Below are positions 38,952 through 48,900 of a stretch of 64,000 nt of DNA, piece by piece. A program made the position numbers and the translations under genes. The notes below the pieces were generated by a model. It was not told where the DNA came from, ran no database searches, and worked only from the letters and a program-made list of their open reading frames with translations. Numbering within the stretch: position 1 is the first letter of the stretch; each line of letters starts with the position of its first letter. The stretch comes from a virus, in the IMG/VR virus record IMGVR_UViG_3300004151_000007, positions 18,099 through 82,098 of that record. The stretch is one strand, 5' to 3'.

Positions 38952-41900
38952 TTATCCTTCTCAAGGCTGCCATCCCCGGAGGCGCCTCCTCCGACCTGTT
39001 CGCCACACCTGTCGACGTCACCGGCTATACGACCAAGCGGGGGACCTATGTGGCGCCCCACCGCGGCGTCCGGCACAAACGGCAGGCGTCGGCGGTTGGT
39101 CCGGCACAGGCCTCTCTCTTCGACTCTCCCAAGCCGACCGCAGTGCAGCCGACCCTGTTCGGTGACGCTGCCCCTGCCCCCGCCAGGAAACCGTCCGACG
39201 CTGTCGCTCCGGTCGGCGACGGCTTGCGGAAGCTGGCCGAGTTCATCACCGCGCACGCCGGGAAGGATGCGCTGACGGCGAAGCTGAAGGCCGCCAAGCC
39301 GATGGAGCGCGCGCGGGCGGTGCAGCTCATGGCGCAGATCGGGGGACTCCACATCCACCAAGTGGAGGCGCTGCTGGGCCTCCGTGCGCCGGCTGATGGC
39401 GGAAGTGATCCCATGCCCGCGCCCGAACCCGCTCCAGACGTTCCGCATGAGGGGGAGGAACTGGAGAACGTAGACGGTCTCCCGGTGGGCGCGCGTCTGT
39501 ACCAGGACGGGCGCGGCCTCGCCGCTGGGAAATGGCGTGTGAAGGACGCCGCTGGCGAGCCGCTGGGCAACTTCCAAGCCACGCGGGAGGCGGCGGTCGC
39601 TGAAGCGCGACAGTGGCACAGCAACCGCCTGCATTCGGCGAAACAGGCGGAGACGTCGGCCCGCCACAAAGCGGACATTCGCGAACGTCTTCTGGCAGGT
39701 CAGGAGTTGAGCGACGCGGACCTCAAACTGCTCAACCTGAATCCGCGAAGCGCCCGCTTCGAATGGTTGTCTCCAGCGGTTCAGGATGTGCTTGGCATTC
39801 CGAAGCACAAGGTCCGGGAGGCCATGGGCAATGCCTTGCATCAAGGCACCACTGACATGGGCCGGAAGGTCTGGTTCGCCAATGCACGCAAGGCCCTGGC
39901 CAACGCTGCGGCATGGTCGAAGGAGAATGCGGCGCCATCTGCATCCCCCACAAACGAGGGTGCCAGCGCAGAAGCAAAGCCGCTCCAGTGGGGTGTCCCC
40001 ACCGGCACGACCAAGAAGGCACGGAAGGCGGCGAACGCACGGGCGCTGGCGATTCTGAAGGACAAAACCGATGACCAGATGACGGCAGAGGACCGCGCCG
40101 TCCTGGCGCAGTATACCGGCCGCGGTGGCGTCGGCGATTCCTTGAACGAGTTCTACACCGATCCGGCCGTCGCCGGGGCCATGTGGTCGATGCTGACCAA
40201 CCTGGGCTTCACCGGCGGGGAGGTCCTGGAGCCGTCCAGCGCCACCGGTGCTTTCCTCCACACCGCCCCGGCCGGGGCGCGCGTGACGGCGGTGGAGATG
40301 GACCCCATCTCCAGCCGCATCGCCCGCATCCTCCACACCCAGGCCGGTCACGAGGTCCACACCGCGTCCCTGGAGCGGTTTGCAACACAGGATGGCCGGC
40401 AATACGACGCCGTGATCGGCAACGTGCCGTTTGGCCTGCGCGGATCGGTGGTGAAAGACGACAAGCCGGACTTGGCCACGGCAGAGGCGTATTTCGTGGA
40501 CACCGCTCTCGACAAATGCCGCGATGGCGGGCTGGTCGCGCTGATTGTGCCCACCGGCCTGATGGACTCGCAGAATGGCCGCGCTGTGCGCGAGCGCCTG
40601 ATGCGTAAAGGAGAGTTCCTGGGCGCTCATCGACTCCCGAACACCGCCTTCTCCGCCGCACACACGGCAGTCACCAGCGACATCGTGATCTTCCGGAAGC
40701 GTCCACAGGATGTGGCCGGCGCGCTTTCCACCCTGACGCAGGACCAACTTCAAGCGCTGGGCGTGTGGGACGCTGACATGCTGGGCGGCACGTACTTCAG
40801 CGATGGCCGCGGCGCTGGCCACGTCATGGGCCGCCTGGAGGAAGGGTGGCGGGCCAAGGCCGGCATCGGTCAGGACATCACCGTCAGCGGCTCAATGGAG
40901 GGGGTGCCGGAGGCGCTGGCCGCGTGGCGGCCGGAGGACATGGGCGGCACGTCGCCAACTGTAACGCAGATTTTGAAACACCTGGGCGATGACACCGCAG
41001 CCAAGCGGCGCGCGGTCAACGCGGCGCTGAAGAACCCCTACCAGGTCGCCAAGCCGGGTGACGTCAAGGTGGTGAACGGGGAGCGTTACATCCTCCAGGG
41101 CGACCCGCCGCGCTGGCATCGGACGGAGGAGGAAACTCCCGCAGCGGTCGAAGATGCGCACCGCATCGCGGAACTGCTGGAGGACTTGGCGGACGGCCGG
41201 GCCAAGGACCCGCGGTTCGCCCGCGCCCAACTCGCCGAACTGCTGGACGACTATGTGGCGACGCACGGCGCGCCGCACCGAAACAAGGACCTCCGGCAGT
41301 GGCTTCAGGCACCTATCCTCCTGCGGGAAAAGGGGCGGAGCGACGAAGACCATGCCTATGACGTTGATCGGGCCCGTCGGCGCGTCGCGCGCCTGCTGGG
41401 CGCCGTGCATGACGACGGCACCTATTCCGACCTCGTCACCGGCCGAACCCGCGAGGCTGGCGGAGCCGACCTCGACACCATCGCGACGAAGATCGCGCTG
41501 GAGTCCGGCGGCTTCACGGTAGACCAGCTCGCCGCGGCCTGGGGGCATGGCGACCGGGAGGCTGTGCTCGACCACCTGTTCGCGTCACCAGCCTTTGCTG
41601 TGGATCCGGACGGGCAGACCTGGACGACGATGGATGCTTACCTCTCGGGGGACCTGTGGCAGCGGTACGACGCGGCTAAGGCTGCCCTGGCGCATGAGGG
41701 CCTGTCCGATGCCTACCGTGGGAAGTACCAGCGACAGGTGGCGGCGCTGGAGGAGGCGATTGCGCCGCAGTCGTTGGAGGACGTGGAAATCTCCCTCAAC
41801 AGCGGCTTCATCAAGCCGACGGTGTTGACGGCGTGGTTCGCTGCGCGCCGGGCGACTTTCATGGAGAAGCATCCGGGCGCGTCCTGGGCGCCGGGCGCGG

Positions 41901-44900
41901 TCGACGTCAGCTATGATGATGGCCTCTATAGGCTTCGCCCCGATGGTTTCAACCACGACGCGGAGCTGGTGGAGAAGTTCCTGAACCGCGCTGGCGTGCG
42001 GAAGGATGATCGGGATAAGGTCGCGCGGCTGCAAAAGGAGTTCCGCGACTGGCTGCTGGGCTCAGAATGGCGCGACCAAGTCGAGGAGGCGTATAATCGC
42101 ACCTATCGCGGCTTCGTGCCGAAGGCCTACAGCGACGCGCCGATAGCGATTCCCGGCCTGAACCCCGCCCTTGACGTCAACGGCTACCACTTTGCTGGTC
42201 TGCGCTGGGCGCTGGAGGCCGGCAAGGGGATCATCGCCGCCGATGTTGGTCTGGGAAAGACCGGTCGAGGGCTGATGCTGGCGAAGCTGGCGAAGGTCAC
42301 TGGGCAGGCGAAGCGCCCGACCTTCGTGGTGCCGAAGTCGGTGCTGGCGAATTGGGTGAAGGAGGCGGAGTTCTGGTTTCCCGGCTCCAAGGTCCTGGTG
42401 ATCGGCGAAACCTACTCGCGCGACAAAGTCGGCAACCTCGTCTCGAAATCAGACAATGAAGAGACACGCCGACGCAAGTATCACGAGTTGCAGCAGAACG
42501 AATATGATTTCGTGTTCATCTCGCAACCGGCCTGGAATGATCTGGATGTCGACCCGATCACCAAGGGGCAGTATGCGAACGACGATTTCTGGACCAAGCG
42601 TGGCGACAAGCTGGGCAATGCCGGTGACAAGCGGCTGAACCAGATCAGGACAGCGCACGAACAGGCGCTGGCGAAGCGCGAGTTCGGCAAGCGGGAGGGG
42701 ACGGTCTATTTCAACGACCTCGGCATCGACATGCTGCTGATGGACGAGGGGCAGGCATACAAGAACCTCTATGCGGCGCGGAATCGCTTCGGCGAGTCGC
42801 CGAAGTTCCTGGGCGGTTCCGGGTTATCGAACCGGGCGCAGGACACTTATTTCAAGTCGCGCTCGTTGCGGGACGCCAACGGCGGCAAGGGCATCTACAT
42901 GCTGACCGCCACCCCGACCAAGAACAGCCCGCTCGAAATCTATTCGATGCTGTCGCACATCGCGCCGGAAGCTTTCGAGCGCATGGGCATCAAAAACAGC
43001 GAGGATTTCCTGGACCGCTTCTGCGAGTTCAAGGAGGACACGATTCTGACCGTCGACGGCCAAGTCGAGGAAGCGTTGGTGACGGCTGGCTTCAAGAACC
43101 TCGGCGAGCTACGGGAGGTGATGCGCCGCTTCATCGACCGGAAGACGGCGGCCGACGTCGGCCTCCAGCTTCCCGCGCGCCAGGACCACCAGCACCTGAT
43201 CGACATGACCTCGGAACAGGAGGCGGTCTATCAGGAACTGCGCCAAGCGGCTGCGGATAAGGCCAGCGGTGACGATACCGGCGATGCCCATATTTTCTCC
43301 ATCATGGACAAGATGGGGAAGGCGTCGCTCGACCTGGAGCTGTTGGGCCCGCAGCACAAGGGCGCGCGCTCGCCGAAGATCGAGGCTGTGGCGGCGAACG
43401 TCGCCAAGCTCTCGACCGATGGCGGGCAGGTGGTGTTCTGCGAAGCTGTCGCCGCGCACGAGAAGATCGCCACGGCCCTGGTGGCGGCGGGCATCCCGCG
43501 CGACCAGATCGGCATCATCAACGCCAAGGCCGCTTCCACCTCTGCCGCGCGGCAGAGGATTTCCGACGACTTCAACAGTGGCAAACTGAAGGTGGTGATT
43601 GGCAACAAGACGATGGAGGAGGGCGTCAACCTCCAGAAGATGACGACGGACCTTCATCACTGCGATCTGCCCTGGGAGCCTTCGACCCTGCAACAACGCA
43701 ACGGTCGAGGGCTTCGGCAAGGGAACACCCGCGAGGCGGTCCGCATCCACACGTATATGGCCAAAGGGTCGTTCGATGGCTACCGGTACCAGACGATCCT
43801 GTCCAAGAAGGACTGGCAGGACCTGCTGTGGAACGGCGGCGATCGGGTGGAGAACCTGGCGCGCGAGGGGGCGTTTTCCCGCCAGGACATGCTCATCATG
43901 CTTGCGGCGCACCCGGAGGAGGCGCGGGCAAAATACGAGGCGGACAAGGCCGCCGCGGCGGAGCGGAAGACGGCGGAGGAGAGGGGCCGCGCGGTTGACA
44001 TGTTCGGTCGCTTCCAAGAGATGACGGCCAGTCTCAAAAAACTGAATGCTTCTGGCGCAAAGGGGAGGGCAGCCGATCGTCTCGCCGTCAAAATGGCCTT
44101 GCTGCGCGAGGCTCTGCGCGATAGCCGCTACTTCAACCACAAGGACCTTCTGGATGGTGGCGAGCCAGCCCTGATCGAGCCGGTGACGAACCACGCCTGG
44201 GCGAAGAACAGAGCTTTCGAGATGGTCGGAGGCTCGGAAGCGCCGGTGAATTGGAGCAGCACCCCGTCGAAGTGGGTGGTCACGAGCGTCGACCTGGAGG
44301 ATGGCAAGCTGCACTGCCGTCAATGGGGGCGGGCGGACGGCCACACCTTGGATATTCCGATCGGGAAAATGAAGTCGGGAGTGACGCCGTTCGGCTATGA
44401 CGAGGACGCGGAGGCTGCGGAGATTCAGGTGGCGGCTGAAGCTAAGGCGGTATCCGGCGTCGGCACCGCCACGACACCGGCGGCCCTGAAGCATCTGCCG
44501 AAAGACATGCTGGAGCGAATGGCTCCCACGCTCCAGTTCCAACTCAAGGATGCGATCCGAAATTATCGCGATCATGGGCACAGCGGTCCGTATGGCATGA
44601 TCGATGCGGCAGGAAACCCTGTGGCGTACGCCAGTTTCGACGGTCGCAGGATGATTGGGACACACGACCTGATCGTGCCGACGGATGAAGGGCGGAGGCT
44701 GGCGATTGAGGGCTATGTGCGGGCTGCGCTCAAGCGGAAGATTAAAACGCGGTATGCGGAAGGTCGGCGCACCACGTATGGAGGCGCGAAGGCGGTTGGG
44801 ATCGAGCCGGCATATCCAGGCTTCGAATATGGAGCCGATCGAGGGAATCCGTGGGCGTCGATCATGCACAACCTGTTCGACCCGTCGGCGCGAGCCGAAG

Positions 44901-45283
44901 CGGACCAGGAAGTGCATCGCCGGGCGCTGGCCAACATCGAGGACTCGCCGACCTTCCACGACGCCGTACGGTCAGCGCTGCCAACCCTTGACCTGTCGCG
45001 CCCCGCCAATGGCGCTCTGGAGGACAAGGCGTGGCCGGAGGAAACAGCGCGGGCCCTTGCGCGCAAGGCCAAGGCGCTAGGCGTTCTGGATCATCCCATT
45101 AAGGAGGTGGTGCCGCTGTCCAGCTTCAACGACGATAAGGTGCATCCGGAGGTGTTCCGGGTGGCCAAGCGCGGGAACGCCTACCGCACCACGGATAGCG
45201 GGGTTTCTGTGCGCGACTTCCTGTTGAACGCGATGCGCACCGATGAGGCGGCTGCCGCTCTGCATGAGGAGCTGTCGAAATGA
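38948..45283 (+). CDS. Giant DNA methyltransferase-Snf2 helicase (DarB-like)
   Basis: A 2,111-residue protein. It begins IILLKAAIPGG and GYTTKRGTYVAPHRG (virion-cargo-like). Residues about 410-560 form an N6-type methyltransferase (EPSSATGAFL about 427; IGNVPFG about 490). Residues about 1080-1640 form a Snf2/strawberry-notch-like helicase: Walker A VGLGKTGRG about 1101, MDEGQ about 1265, LTATPTKN about 1319, QQRNGRGLRQGN about 1581. Similar fusions (P1 DarB type) are packaged in capsids and protect incoming DNA from restriction. The start is taken as GTG 38948, coupled to a leader peptide. It fills a tenth of the window. Confidence 0.85.
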   Translation: MIILLKAAIPGGASSDLFATPVDVTGYTTKRGTYVAPHRGVRHKRQASAVGPAQASLFDSPKPTAVQPTLFGDAAPAPARKPSDAVAPVGDGLRKLAEFITAHAGKDALTAKLKAAKPMERARAVQLMAQIGGLHIHQVEALLGLRAPADGGSDPMPAPEPAPDVPHEGEELENVDGLPVGARLYQDGRGLAAGKWRVKDAAGEPLGNFQATREAAVAEARQWHSNRLHSAKQAETSARHKADIRERLLAGQELSDADLKLLNLNPRSARFEWLSPAVQDVLGIPKHKVREAMGNALHQGTTDMGRKVWFANARKALANAAAWSKENAAPSASPTNEGASAEAKPLQWGVPTGTTKKARKAANARALAILKDKTDDQMTAEDRAVLAQYTGRGGVGDSLNEFYTDPAVAGAMWSMLTNLGFTGGEVLEPSSATGAFLHTAPAGARVTAVEMDPISSRIARILHTQAGHEVHTASLERFATQDGRQYDAVIGNVPFGLRGSVVKDDKPDLATAEAYFVDTALDKCRDGGLVALIVPTGLMDSQNGRAVRERLMRKGEFLGAHRLPNTAFSAAHTAVTSDIVIFRKRPQDVAGALSTLTQDQLQALGVWDADMLGGTYFSDGRGAGHVMGRLEEGWRAKAGIGQDITVSGSMEGVPEALAAWRPEDMGGTSPTVTQILKHLGDDTAAKRRAVNAALKNPYQVAKPGDVKVVNGERYILQGDPPRWHRTEEETPAAVEDAHRIAELLEDLADGRAKDPRFARAQLAELLDDYVATHGAPHRNKDLRQWLQAPILLREKGRSDEDHAYDVDRARRRVARLLGAVHDDGTYSDLVTGRTREAGGADLDTIATKIALESGGFTVDQLAAAWGHGDREAVLDHLFASPAFAVDPDGQTWTTMDAYLSGDLWQRYDAAKAALAHEGLSDAYRGKYQRQVAALEEAIAPQSLEDVEISLNSGFIKPTVLTAWFAARRATFMEKHPGASWAPGAVDVSYDDGLYRLRPDGFNHDAELVEKFLNRAGVRKDDRDKVARLQKEFRDWLLGSEWRDQVEEAYNRTYRGFVPKAYSDAPIAIPGLNPALDVNGYHFAGLRWALEAGKGIIAADVGLGKTGRGLMLAKLAKVTGQAKRPTFVVPKSVLANWVKEAEFWFPGSKVLVIGETYSRDKVGNLVSKSDNEETRRRKYHELQQNEYDFVFISQPAWNDLDVDPITKGQYANDDFWTKRGDKLGNAGDKRLNQIRTAHEQALAKREFGKREGTVYFNDLGIDMLLMDEGQAYKNLYAARNRFGESPKFLGGSGLSNRAQDTYFKSRSLRDANGGKGIYMLTATPTKNSPLEIYSMLSHIAPEAFERMGIKNSEDFLDRFCEFKEDTILTVDGQVEEALVTAGFKNLGELREVMRRFIDRKTAADVGLQLPARQDHQHLIDMTSEQEAVYQELRQAAADKASGDDTGDAHIFSIMDKMGKASLDLELLGPQHKGARSPKIEAVAANVAKLSTDGGQVVFCEAVAAHEKIATALVAAGIPRDQIGIINAKAASTSAARQRISDDFNSGKLKVVIGNKTMEEGVNLQKMTTDLHHCDLPWEPSTLQQRNGRGLRQGNTREAVRIHTYMAKGSFDGYRYQTILSKKDWQDLLWNGGDRVENLAREGAFSRQDMLIMLAAHPEEARAKYEADKAAAAERKTAEERGRAVDMFGRFQEMTASLKKLNASGAKGRAADRLAVKMALLREALRDSRYFNHKDLLDGGEPALIEPVTNHAWAKNRAFEMVGGSEAPVNWSSTPSKWVVTSVDLEDGKLHCRQWGRADGHTLDIPIGKMKSGVTPFGYDEDAEAAEIQVAAEAKAVSGVGTATTPAALKHLPKDMLERMAPTLQFQLKDAIRNYRDHGHSGPYGMIDAAGNPVAYASFDGRRMIGTHDLIVPTDEGRRLAIEGYVRAALKRKIKTRYAEGRRTTYGGAKAVGIEPAYPGFEYGADRGNPWASIMHNLFDPSARAEADQEVHRRALANIEDSPTFHDAVRSALPTLDLSRPANGALEDKAWPEETARALARKAKALGVLDHPIKEVVPLSSFNDDKVHPEVFRVAKRGNAYRTTDSGVSVRDFLLNAMRTDEAAAALHEELSK

Positions 45284-45618
45284 GCCAGACACTGATGATG
45301 GATGTCCACGCAGCGCTGCGGAACGTGCTCTCCCAACTCCAGATCGAGCCGCAACGGTACAAGCTGTTCGGGGTCTACTGGTGGCCGGTCAAGGCGCTCC
45401 TAAAGCGTGCCGGGTATGGCCCGGACCAGCTTGGCATGCTGGGCAACTATCAGGATCCGGAAACGGCGGCCATGGTGCCGCCGGCGGGGTTGGAGGAGAC
45501 CTTGCGTGCGGCGTTTCTGGAATATCAGGCGAACGCGCGTTTTCCCCACCCGGACAGGCGGGTGGAGAATCCCGACGGGGAATTGGTGTCGATCATCGAC
45601 CCTGACGCGGGGGCCTAA
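45280..45618 (+). CDS. Hypothetical protein
   Basis: A 112-residue protein without recognised family. The N-terminal half contains the aromatic block KLFGVYWWPVKALLKRAGYG; the C-terminal half is acidic. The ATG overlaps the stop of the giant helicase (ATGA), so it is made with it and could be a small partner. It converges on a leftward gene with a 4-bp tail overlap. Confidence 0.65.
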   Translation: MSQTLMMDVHAALRNVLSQLQIEPQRYKLFGVYWWPVKALLKRAGYGPDQLGMLGNYQDPETAAMVPPAGLEETLRAAFLEYQANARFPHPDRRVENPDGELVSIIDPDAGA

Positions 45619-45926
45619 CGTCGAGGAAGGGCGCGCCACCCGCACCAGCCGTGCGCCCATGACAGGGCCTGATCAGGCGTGACGTCCCGACGGGTCCACA
45701 GGTCCTCGATCATCTGCCGCTCGATCGCGATGGCGGTTTTGTTGTCCGCCGGCGGCCGGTCCAGCTCGGCCAAGCGCGATTCCTTCGTGAATCCTCGATC
45801 CCGCTCAACTGCATACCCATAGGCGGACTGAGCGTAATAGGAGCATGGCATCGGCGGGTAGAGCGTCTGCGCCGCAGCAGTTCCGGCCATGAACATGGCG
45901 ACGGCGGCGACGACGATGGTGTGCAT
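45615..45926 (-). CDS. Exported small protein, leftward (lysogenic-conversion candidate)
   Basis: A 103-residue protein on the opposite strand to all neighbours. It has a clear signal peptide (IVVAAVAMFMAGTAAAQ, cleavage likely after AAA at residue 19). The mature part is acidic, with cysteines in PPMPCSYYAQS and HGWCGW. AGGAGG lies 6 nt before the ATG. No family recognised. An independently transcribed exported protein inside the late operon is typical of a moron gene that changes the lysogen's envelope or blocks superinfection. Its ribosome site overlaps promoter motif copy 9 of the rightward gene. Confidence 0.7.
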   Translation of the reverse strand: MHTIVVAAVAMFMAGTAAAQTLYPPMPCSYYAQSAYGYAVERDRGFTKESRLAELDRPPADNKTAIAIERQMIEDLWTRRDVTPDQALSWAHGWCGWRALPRR

Positions 45927-45938
45927 GAGGGGCCTCCT

Positions 45939-45955
45939 GTCGTGACGCCATCATG
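45939..45955 (+). promoter_or_regulatory. GTCGTGACG promoter motif, copy 9 (leaderless)
   Basis: GTCGTGACGCCATCATG; A12, T16 and G17 present. ATG 45961 is 22 nt after the motif start, with no Shine-Dalgarno sequence. Confidence 0.72.
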
Positions 45956-45960
45956 GCGTC

Positions 45961-48900
45961 ATGACGCAGACCTCCGCCATCCTCTTCCTCAACCTTTCCG
46001 CACGCCTAGCGAAGGCGCTCGGCCATGGCCAGCGCTGGATCACCGTCCACCCGAACGGGAGGGACGAGAAAGGCGTGCCTGTGCTGATCCAGCAAAACCC
46101 CGACGGCTCGGCCCGGGTGGTCGGCGGCGCCGGCGGCAAGCTCAACTACCTCAAGCTGAACGGCGTGCGGTCCGAGGCCGAATACAAAGAAGACGCCCGC
46201 AAGCGCTCGGAAGGTCGCCGCGCGCTGAAGAAGGTCAAGCAGGAAGAGGACCGGAAGGCCGGGTTGACCAAGTCGAAGAAGGCGGCGAAGGACGCGATCA
46301 AGTCTCAGGTGCGCCAGCATCAGCAGGAGTTCGTGCGCACCGTCGCGGAAGCCCTGGGCTGGAAACAGGAGGAACTGGAGCTGCCGCCGACGAAGCTGGC
46401 GAACCTCTCGGAGACCGCGCAGAAGAAGGCGGTCGCGAAGCACCAGCGCGAGGTGTTCCACCGCGCGCAAGAGGCCGTCGAGACGCAGCGGCAGATGCTG
46501 GTGGCCGACGCTGAAGCACGGGATGCGGCAGGGCTCGGGGAGGTCAAGCTGACCACCGACAACCCGGAGGAAATCACCGTCCAGGACCTGGCGCCCGCCG
46601 GGGAGACCGGCAAAGGGCTGGGGTACACCACCGACTACGGCAAGCGCGCGGAAGCGGCGGGCCTGACCGAACAGGACCTGAAGGAGGAGGCCGCGGCCGC
46701 CAAGCCGCTGCCGAAGAACCAGCCGAAGGCAGGGGAACCATCCGCCAGCGAGAAGCGGAAGGCCACGGGAGCGAAGATCGCGGCGGAACTGGAGACCGTT
46801 CGGGATACCGCGCCGAAGGTCGACCCGCGCCAGACGGTGGAGGCGAAGAAGGCTGTCGAGCTGATGCAGGCGGCCAAGAAGCTGAAGGCGGTGCAGAAGG
46901 CGGCGGCAGAACAGAATCGCAAGGTCGATGACGCGAAGGAGCCGGTGGAGCCGAACGCCTATGTGCTGGAGGTCGGCAACAGCGCGGTCGAATCCGACGT
47001 CGTCAAGGATCTGGAGAACGACCTGCGCACGCTGCGCACGCGGGCCTTCCTGGAGGAGGTCGGCCGGATGACCGGGCCGAACCAGGAATCGCTGGGGCGC
47101 CATATCGGCGTTGGAGCGTACAACTCCATCAACTCGCTGGCGCTGGCTGCCGGTGGCTCCAGCATGGTCGACCGCAGTGTGGTGGATGTGCTCGGCGTGG
47201 CCGGTGCTTCCCAGGTCCTCGCCCGTCGCCTCGCGGCTGATTTGACGCCGGACGAGCTGGAGCATGTCCGGCAGGCGATGGGGGCCTATCACGTCGACCA
47301 CTACATGCGCCTGTCCGACGAATCCCTCCGGGAAGCGCGGCAGTGGCACGAGATGGCGCACGAAATCGAGGTCGGGGAGGCATCGAACGGCGCGGAGCTG
47401 ACCGTCGCCCAGGAACTGAACGCCAAGCGGCGCGATTTCATCGGCCATGCCCAGCGGGTGCTGGGGACCTCGCTCGGCGAAATGGAAGCCAACGCGGCGC
47501 TCGTGGTCGCGCTGGAACAGCCGAAGAAGGACAAGATCACCGTCAGCCTGGGGACGACGACGGTAGAGGATGCCATCCGGCAGGCCCGTGCGATCGGCCT
47601 GGAGCGCGGCGAGTATCAGGTGGAGAAGGTGGGTGCCTCCACCATGCTGACCGTCCATGGGGCTGGCATGGACAAACTGGCGCAGCCTGTGGCCAAGGCG
47701 GACCTGCTGCGCACCAAGGGCGCCATGGACATCATCAACGGTCATGCCGATGAAGATGACTGGCTGCCCCATGGTGTCGCCCGGCGGCCGGACATGGCCA
47801 TGCAGGTCAAGCCCGGCACCGCTCTGCGACTGGCCCAGCCGTTCCCCGATCAGCCGTCCGACCTGGAGGGCGCGATCCGCAGCTACATCGGCGGGCGCAC
47901 CGCGGACGGCGATGCGCCGGCGGACATCATGTCGGACCTCTTGTCGGAGGAGACGCTGCGCAAGGCCAGCGACCGCGACGCCTTCATGGCGGCGCTGGAG
48001 CGCGTGGCGCCGCTGCGCGGCGGCGACGGGAAGATGATCCGGGCGGAAGCCTACCAGGGCGATTTCGAGCGCCTGGCGGACGACTATGTGCAGCAGCTCG
48101 GCGGGGATCGCTCGCCGCTCCACCGCCAGAAATTCGACGTCGACCAGGTCGCGGTTGACGCGCTGCACCGGGCGCTGGCGGAGCATCCTGACGGGGTCGC
48201 GGCGTTCAAGCCAATCGGGGAGCTGACGCCACAGGATCAGCGTGCGCTGCGCGAGACCTTCGCGCGAGAATACGGCAAGTCCGATCCGGAAGCGGAATCT
48301 CTGCGGGCAGAGCTTGAGAAGATGGACGCCAGCGAGCCGGAGCGGGAGGTGGACGACATGTTCGGCCGGGGCACCAACCCGGCCTGGACCGAATGGCAGG
48401 GCAAGCGGAACGAGCTGGCGGAGCGCGTCAACAAGGCGACCATGAACTGGCAGAGGTATCTGGCCGTCATGGGTTCGCCGGCGAACGCCTATGCGGCGAT
48501 GCAGGACGTGGTCAAGTCGAAGGTGCTGCGCTCCTTCGCCGATCACCACAACCGCCTCCGCCCAGGCCAGCCGCTGAAGACTGGCCGGACGGTGATCGCG
48601 CACGATCTGCATCACCTCGACGCCCTTGACGCCGATGCGCGCGAGCGTCGACTGGCGCAGCATCGCAATCTGGTCGATTCCCTCCGCAACCGCGTCGCCG
48701 GCAAGTATGCCAGCGGCGCCGTCGCCGATAAGATCCAAGTATCTCGGGCGGCGCGCCTCGCCGAAGAACAGGCGCAGATGGGATTCTTCGGCGCGACGGA
48801 GACCCCAGCGCCGACGGCAGAGGACGAGGTGCCGACGGAGCGGCCGTTGGAGCTGGGGGAGCGGCACACCATCGGGCATGCGGCGGAGCGTCAGGTCGCC

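Noticed and set aside
38327-40822. Antisense open frame of 831 codons opposite the pyrophosphatase-like and giant genes
   Set aside because: It spans two unrelated plus-strand genes with clear domains and shows only composition-driven sequence.
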